Source: CAVTJX01 sp963735175
GTDB taxonomy: Bacteria > Electryoneota > RPQS01
NCBI GenBank assembly: GCA_963735175.1
Contig: CAVTJX010000002.1
Coordinates: 1-34,078, forward strand
Length of the DNA stretch: 34,078 bases
Reading direction: 5' to 3'
The notes beneath the pieces are model-generated. The model ran no database searches. It was given only the letters and a program-made list of their open reading frames with translations, and had not been told where the DNA came from. The position numbers were made by a program, and so were the translations under genes. Below, in pieces: positions 28,501-34,078 of this stretch (position 1 is its first letter; each line of letters opens with the position of its first letter).

Positions 28501-31254
28501 TCAAACGTGCGCCGGATTCACGCGCTCCGGCTGGATGCCAAGATCTTCGGCGGCCTGGCGCAGCGTTTCCACCGGCAGTTCGCCCGCGCGGAAGAGCTGG
28601 TAAAGCGCGGCATAAGCCACGTGACGCGCGTCGACTTCAAAATAATCGCGCAGCCGCGCGCGGCCGTCCGAGCGGCCAAAGCCATCGGTGCCCAGCGAAT
28701 GCAGCGGCGCGGGCAGCCATTTGCCGATGGACTCGGGCAGGGTCTTGACGTAATCACTGGCGGCGACGAACGGCACGGGGTGGTCGTTGAAGACCTGCGC
28801 CACGTACGGGATGCGCGGCGCTTCGCCGGGGTGCAACAGATTCCAGCGCTCGCAATCGAGGGCGTCGGTGTGCAGATTCTTGTAACTGGTGACGCTGTAA
28901 ACATCCGCGGCGATGCCGTATTGTTCGTGCAGGATTTCCTGCGCCTTCACGACTTCATTCAGAATCGTGCCGCTGCCAAGCAGATGCACGCGCGCGGCGG
29001 CAGTTTCGTTCAGTGGCGCGCGGAAGCGGTAAATGCCGCGCAGAATACCCTCCTCCACCCCGGCGGGCATGGGCGGTTGCGCGTAGTTTTCGTTCATCAC
29101 CGTAATGTAATAGAAGACGGATTCCTTGTCGACGAACATGCGGCGTAATCCATCGCGGATGATCACGGCCAGTTCATAAGCATAGGCCGGGTCGTAAGCG
29201 ACGATGCTGGGTACGGGATAGACCAGTAAATGGCTGTGGCCGTCCTGATGCTGCAAGCCTTCGCCCGCCAGCGTAGTGCGGCCCGCCGTGCCGCCGATCA
29301 GGAAGCCGCGCGCGCCGATGTCTCCCGCCGCCCACAACAAATCACCCACGCGCTGCGGACCGAACATCGAGTAAAACACGTAAAACGGGATCATGGAGAC
29401 GCCATAGCTGGAAGCGGCCGTGCCCGCCGCGATGAAACTGCACGTCGCTCCGGCCTCGGTGATGCCCTCTTCGAGAATCTGGCCGTTGGTCGCTTCTTTG
29501 TAATAGAGCAGATTCTCGCGGTCGACGGGATCGTAGAGTTGCCCGACGTGAGAGTAAATGCCAATCTGGCGGAAGAGCGCTTCCATGCCGAAGGTACGGG
29601 CTTCGTCGGGGACGATGGGCACGATCAGCTTGCCAAGTTCCGGATCGCGCAACAGTTTGGCGAGGATGCGCACGAACACCATCGTCGTCGAGACCTCGCG
29701 GCCTTCGGTGCCCTTCACGAATTCGGCCACTAAATCCGCTGCGGTGGGAATGGTCACGTCGCCGCTGACGTACAGGCGGCGCGGCACCGGGCCTCCGAGG
29801 CGGGCGCGAGCTTCGCGCAGGTACTGCATCTCGGGGCTGTCTTGCGGCGGCTTGAGGTAGGGAATCTCCTCCGCCATTTCGCGCGGCACGTCCATGCCGA
29901 AACGCGCGGCGAATTCCTGCACGGCTTCGGCCGAGAGCTTTTTCTGCTGGTGTGTGATGTTGCGGCCCTCGCCCGCTTCGCCGAGGCCGTAACCCTTGAT
30001 CGTCTTGGCGAGAATCACGGTCGGCTGGCCGACGTGGTTGACCGCCGCCTGATAAGCCGCATAGACCTTCAACGGGTCGTGGCCGCCGCGCCGCATGCGA
30101 TGAATCTGCTCGTCTGTCAGGTCTTTCGCGAGTTCTCGCAGCTCGGGGTACTTGCCGAAAAAGTGGTCGCGGGTGTAGGCGCCGGACTCGACGGAATATT
30201 TCTGATAGTCGCCGTCGAAGACCTCACCCATCCGTTTGACCAGCAGGCCGTGTGTGTCGCGGGCTAATAGCGGATCCCAGTCCTCGCCCCAGACAACCTT
30301 GATCACATTCCAGCCCGCGCCGCGGAAAACGGCTTCGAGTTCCTGAATGATATGGCCGTTGCCGCGCACGGGGCCGTCGAGGCGTTGCAGGTTGCAGTTT
30401 ACCACCCAGATCATATTGTCGAGCTTTTCACGGCCCGCGAGACTGATGGAGCCCAGTGTTTCCGGTTCGTCGCTTTCGCCGTCACCCACAAAGGTCCAGA
30501 CCTTCGCGCCGCGATTGGGCCGCAAGCCGCGATCCTCAAGGTAACGATTGAAGCGCGCCTGATAAATCGACATCAGCGGCCCGAGGCCCATCGAGACGGT
30601 GGGAAATTCCCAGAAGTCGGGCATTAGTCGCGGATGCGGATAGACTGGACAGGCCACCGCCCGGCGCCAGTTCTTGCCGGAAATTCTCGAGGTCGCGTTC
30701 CGTCAGACGGTCTTCGAGAATACGCTCGCGCATAAATGCCGGGCGAGGCGTGGCCCTGGAAATAGATCTGGTCGCCGCCCGAGGGATCGTCCTTGCCGCG
30801 AAAGAAGTGATTGAAGCCGACTTCATAGAGCGTGGCCGCCGAAGCGTAGGTAGCAATGTGGCCGCCGATGCGCGCCGTCGCGACGGTTGGCGCGGACCAC
30901 CATGGCCAGCGCGTTCCAGCGCACGAGGCTCTTGATGCGCCGTTCAATTTCGCGGTCACCGGGAAATGGCGGTTGCCTGTCGACAGGAATGGTATTGATG
31001 AAGGGCGTATTCAGCGAGAGCGTGACCGGAACGTCATGCGTCTGCGCCCGCTGGCGCAAGATGTTCAGCAGTTCCGCCGCCCGTTCCGGGCCGTGCGCCT
31101 GCACGACGTAATCATAGGATTCCAACCAGTCGTGCAGTTCGAGGTTGTCCAGTTCGGTTTGAGGTCCGCGCTCGGAACCATTGGCGTGACTATTGCCAGG
31201 CCATTCATCGGCTACGGCAAGGTGAGTATCGCGATCTGTTCGTTTGCGATTCAT
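28501..31254 (-). CDS. aceE: Pyruvate dehydrogenase E1, homodimeric (AceE) type (three frameshifts near the N-terminus)
   Basis: AceE decarboxylates pyruvate with thiamine diphosphate and acetylates the E2 lipoyl group. The thiamine-diphosphate motif is complete (GDGESDEPETLGSISLAG ... NMIWVVNCN), followed by VRGNGHIIQELEAVFRGAGW, ILAKTIKGYGLGEAGEGRN and, in the C-terminal part, GGTAGRTTLAGEGLQHQDGH, all typical of the homodimeric family. The 718-residue frame 28501-30657 is intact; the N-terminal ~200 residues lie in other frames with shifts near 30890, 30735 and 30660. The start is put at the ATG at 31254 (LESYDYVVQAHGPERAAELL follows ~50 residues later), with only a weak GGA site. About 917 codons, close to E. 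coli AceE (887). No E3 gene is in the window. Confidence 0.93.
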
Positions 31255-31797
31255 GGAATCCAATTGGTAATATTGAGTGCCGCTGCTTTCCGCTGAGGGG
31301 GGATCCGGCGCGCCGGGTGGATACCGATTTTGCCGGATGCACAAGCTAATCAGATAACAAATATCAAGTTTCCCTTTTCACGCGACAGTGCAAGCGCTTG
31401 TTTCCGCATCCGCCCGGAATACCGCCACAGATTCAGTATCTCGATTAATGCATGATAATAAAGACATTAGTTTACTTCATGGATAAATTCACACGCTTCA
31501 CACATAGACGATACACATGTCTACATTATCTTAATTATATGGACTTAGTGGAAATAGGTCAACTGGTCGTCCCGGTTGAGACGAGTAGTACTTTCTGCGG
31601 AAGAGGCATAAACTCAGGGCTTGACTGGTAGTTTAGTCACCACCGGCCAGAACGCATTCTGACCCGGGAAGAACCTGTGCGGGGAATGGTTTTCCTGTGT
31701 ATATTAGGGCTGCTTATCGAGAAAGAACCAATAACGCGGGCGATGAAGTCAGCCTCGATAAGAAATGGCGCTTAATTTTTCAAGAGGAGTCGTTTCG
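31255..31797. other. Intergenic region between aceE and the aldo/keto reductase gene
   Basis: About 540 bases, clearly more AT-rich than the genes, especially 31435-31560, between divergent genes. It holds the LacI-like palindrome at 31389-31402 and must contain both promoters. No frame here has an RBS or family similarity and I see no RNA gene. Confidence 0.6.
31389..31402. promoter_or_regulatory. LacI/GalR-family-like operator upstream of aceE
   Basis: TGCAAGCGCTTGTT contains the perfect 10-bp palindrome CAAGCGCTTG and matches the LacI-family consensus TGNAANCGNTTNCA at all fixed positions except the last two. It is 135 bases upstream of the aceE start codon. No LacI-type regulator is in the window. 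Confidence 0.45.
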
Positions 31798-32784
31798 ATG
31801 CGTTTACGGAAGCTGGGAACGAATGGTCCCATGGTCAGCGAGCAGGGGCTCGGCTGCATGGGGATGTCGGAGTTTTACGGACCGCAGAACGACGACGAAT
31901 CCATCGCCACGATTCACCGAGCCCTTGAGCTGGGAGTGAATTTTCTGGATACCTCCGACATGTACGGCACCGGACACAACGAAAAGCTCGTGGGTCGCGC
32001 TGTCAGGGACCGGCGAGACAAGGTAGTGCTGGCGACGAAATTCGGCTACGTGCGCGGGCCGCAGGGCGAATGGCTGGGCGTGAAGGGCACGCCCGAGTAC
32101 GTGCAGACCGCGTGCGAAGCAAGCCTGAACCGCTTGGGTTTTGACATCATCGACCTTTATTACCTGCACCGCGTCGATCCGAACACGCCCATCGAAGACA
32201 CCGTGGGCGCCATGAGCCGCCTGATCGAACAGGGCAAGGTGCGCTACCTCGGACTCTCGGAAACAGCTATTACAACGTTGCTCCGCGCGGCGAAAGTGGC
32301 GACCATCACCGCGCTGCAGACCGAGTATTCGCTGTGGGAGCGCAGCGTCGAAGCGGAGATCCTGCCCGTCTGCCGCGAGCTGGGCATCGGCTTCGTGTCG
32401 TACAGTCCGCTGGGGCGCGGCTTTTTAACGGGCAAGATCGAAGCGCCGGAAACGCTCGGCGACGCCGACAACCGCAAGAATTTCCCGCGTTTTCAAGGCG
32501 AGAATCTCGCACAGAACAAGCGCTGGCTGGAAGCCATCAAAGTCATCGCCACCGAAAAGAAATGCACGCCGGGACAACTGGCGATTGCCTGGGTGCTGGC
32601 GCAGGGCGATGACATCGTGACGATCCCCGGCACCAAGCGGCGTACGTATCTGGAAGAAAATCTCGGCGCGGAAACCGTGACGCTCGCGCCCGCCGATTTG
32701 GAGCGCCTCGACCACGCGGCGCCCGCAGGGATCGCCGCCGGCATGCGTTACCACGCATTGGGTATGAGCTATGTCAACCGGTAG
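31798..32784 (+). CDS. Aldo/keto reductase
   Basis: AGAGGAG lies 8 bases before the ATG at 31798, chosen over the upstream in-frame ATG at 31765. The intact 328-residue protein is an NADPH-dependent (beta/alpha)8-barrel reductase. The catalytic tetrad is present: Asp51 and Tyr56 (FLDTSDMYGTG), Lys81 (ATKFGY), His124 (LYYLHRVD). Other landmarks are GLGCMGMSEFYG near the N-terminus, GKVRYLGLSE, SYSPLGRGFLTGK and IPGTKRRTYLEEN (phosphate binding of NADP). It fits the AKR13-like group related to yeast and bacterial general oxidoreductases. The substrate cannot be told. It stands alone in its transcription unit. Confidence 0.95.
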   Translation: MRLRKLGTNGPMVSEQGLGCMGMSEFYGPQNDDESIATIHRALELGVNFLDTSDMYGTGHNEKLVGRAVRDRRDKVVLATKFGYVRGPQGEWLGVKGTPEYVQTACEASLNRLGFDIIDLYYLHRVDPNTPIEDTVGAMSRLIEQGKVRYLGLSETAITTLLRAAKVATITALQTEYSLWERSVEAEILPVCRELGIGFVSYSPLGRGFLTGKIEAPETLGDADNRKNFPRFQGENLAQNKRWLEAIKVIATEKKCTPGQLAIAWVLAQGDDIVTIPGTKRRTYLEENLGAETVTLAPADLERLDHAAPAGIAAGMRYHALGMSYVNR

Positions 32785-32990
32785 ACCGCGCCGTCAGGCT
32801 TCGTCATATCCAACGGCTGGCCCGGCGTTAGTATCAACGGCCTTCAGGCCGCAGATCGCAGGTAAGTGTAGCACGAAATTAACCAATTTCTAACGGCATG
32901 TTCATTGATTCTAAATTCTGCGGTCATAAATTTGCGGCTGAATTTAAGACCGGCATCCATTTCCCCAACTGTTTCTGAAGGAAACTCACC

Positions 32991-34078
32991 GTGCGCAAAC
33001 AAATTCTGACTGGTTTCGGATTACTCATCCTCGTCAGCCTGCCGTTGTTGGCTCAGGCGGCGGACGGCACGCTTCCGGCGTGGCTGGAAAAGATCAAGCT
33101 GAACGCCGATTTTCGCTATCGGCACGAACTCATCGCCACGCAGCGCGTGGATGCCACTACCGGCGAGAACGTGGCTATTCCCGACCGTAACCGCCATCGT
33201 ATCCGGCTGCGTGTGGGCGTGAATTTTGAAGTCAATCCGCGCTGGGACATTGCCACACGCCTGGCCACCAGCACGGCTGCCGGCAGTTTCGCCGATCCGA
33301 TCTCCACCAATCAGGATCTGACGGGCGCATCGGGCGACAAACCCTTCTGGTTGGACCGCGCATATGTGGACTACCACCCGCTGACCGGATTGAACTTCCG
33401 GGCGGGCCGCTTCGGCATGCCGTATGAAGGCACGGAACTTTTGTGGGACGGCGACCTCAACCTCGAAGGAATCGCGGTCTCCGGTCTCGAGCAAAAAGCT
33501 CGCGGAGCAATGGAGCTATTGGGTCGCGCGGGCGGCTACTGGCTGCAGGAACGCTCGGGGACCGGCTCGACGAAGCAGGACCGGATCAAGGCCTGCTGGG
33601 CGCTCAGGGTGGAGTGCGTTACTCTGGCGACGGAATCGGCGGCCAGATTGTGTGCGGGCTACGATGTGACTGCACGCAATCTGAAAGACGGGCCGGTGCG
33701 TTAAACGCTGCCGGCAACACTACCCGGGCGGCGCGTACGTATTCGACTATGACCTCCTGGACGTTTCTCCGGGCAGTTCAAGTACTCCAGCCGAAATGGG
33801 AGGGCGTACTCCGACCGGCGATTGTGTGACCGACCTTGCCCGGACTACGAACGAGAACGGCTTTTATGTGGTTCAGACTGGAATCCAAGAAGCTGCCTGT
33901 TGACTGGGACTTCGGCGATAATTACGCGACCTGCAATCCGAAGCGCCGTCGTGGGTGTGTTTACGAGTCCGATACGCGGGGTGGCGGGACGAACTTCAAC
34001 GGGCATAAGTTCTCGGTGTTCTTTCACGATCGCTAAAATACGCGGCTGGGGGACAAATATTATCTCATGGATGTGATT
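32991..34078 (+). CDS. Outer-membrane porin, incomplete at the window end, many frameshifts
   Basis: It starts with GTG at 32991, preceded by AAGGAAA about 6 bases upstream, and a signal peptide (MRKQILTGFGLLILVSLPLLAQA). Then come alternating beta-strand-like stretches with aromatic girdles (LNADFRYRHELI, NRHRIRLRVGVNFEVN, WDIATRLAT, FWLDRAYVDYHPLTGLNFRAG, MPYEGTELLWDGDLNLEG), the layout of a beta-barrel porin such as the Porin_5-type family. From about 33490 the frame jumps repeatedly (GGVRYSGDGIGGQIVCG, then DWDFGDNYATCNP, then GDKYYLMDVI at the edge), so the protein is readable only in pieces; at least four shifts are needed. The C-terminal end lies beyond the window. It is likely a passive channel in the outer membrane; its substrate is unknown. 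Confidence 0.75.

Noticed and set aside
32838..32856. GGCC-TTCA-GGCC hairpin after the aldo/keto reductase gene
   Set aside because: A 4-bp stem without a T-run is expected by chance in GC-rich DNA.

Overview
The window looks like a piece of an environmental, Gram-negative-type bacterial genome, most likely from a candidate phylum of the FCB (Fibrobacteres-Chlorobi-Bacteroidetes) group. The reasons are two secreted repeat proteins ending in a 'YPNPFN ... LYDVLG ... GVYF ... KIMLIR' type C-terminal sorting/FlgD-like domain (324-1834 minus; 11871-14076 plus), a large two-domain M16 peptidase with a signal peptide, an outer-membrane porin, and Shine-Dalgarno sites in front of many but not all genes. 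This assignment is inference; there is no rRNA or tRNA in the window. Many genes are broken by single-base indels where the other frame continues the same domain exactly, so I treat most breaks as sequencing or assembly errors and annotate whole genes across them.

Layout. 1-6400: a small hypothetical gene, an FG-GAP/VCBS-like secreted protein and a subtilisin-family protease (all minus), then a methyltransferase coupled by an ATGA overlap to a secreted beta-helix protein (plus). 6431-11750: a twin-hairpin repeat, a PhzF-family gene, a large cysteine-rich secreted protein on the minus strand with an in-frame TGA, and a truncated second copy of the PhzF 3' half with its own terminator. 11871-14076: an LVIVD-repeat protein with a sorting domain. 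14253-18304: gatE and gatD, the two subunits of the glutamyl-tRNA(Gln) amidotransferase regarded as typical of archaea, separated by a DUF559-type nuclease gene with a long inverted repeat at its 3' end. 18341-18494: a second twin-hairpin repeat and a strong bidirectional terminator. 18515-21240: M16 metallopeptidase (minus).

21717-24558: a compact four-gene operon that is the best candidate for an undescribed system: a class V aminotransferase (cysteine-desulfurase-like, EF2568-type clade) carrying an extra ~100-residue C-terminal domain, a 63-residue helical protein, and two V4R-like small-molecule-binding proteins, ending in a strong terminator. 24710-26916: POT-family peptide transporter and a two-domain GNAT acetyltransferase. 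27031-31254 (minus): pyruvate dehydrogenase E2 and homodimeric-type E1, with a LacI-like operator sequence upstream. 31798-32784: aldo/keto reductase. 32991-end: a porin cut by the window edge.

The genes do not form one pathway. The coherent modules are the GatDE pair (indirect Gln-tRNA synthesis), the PDH E1-E2 pair (acetyl-CoA production), the aminotransferase/V4R operon (probably sulfur or small-molecule chemistry) and a set of secreted repeat proteins. No CRISPR array, transposase, tRNA or rRNA was seen.
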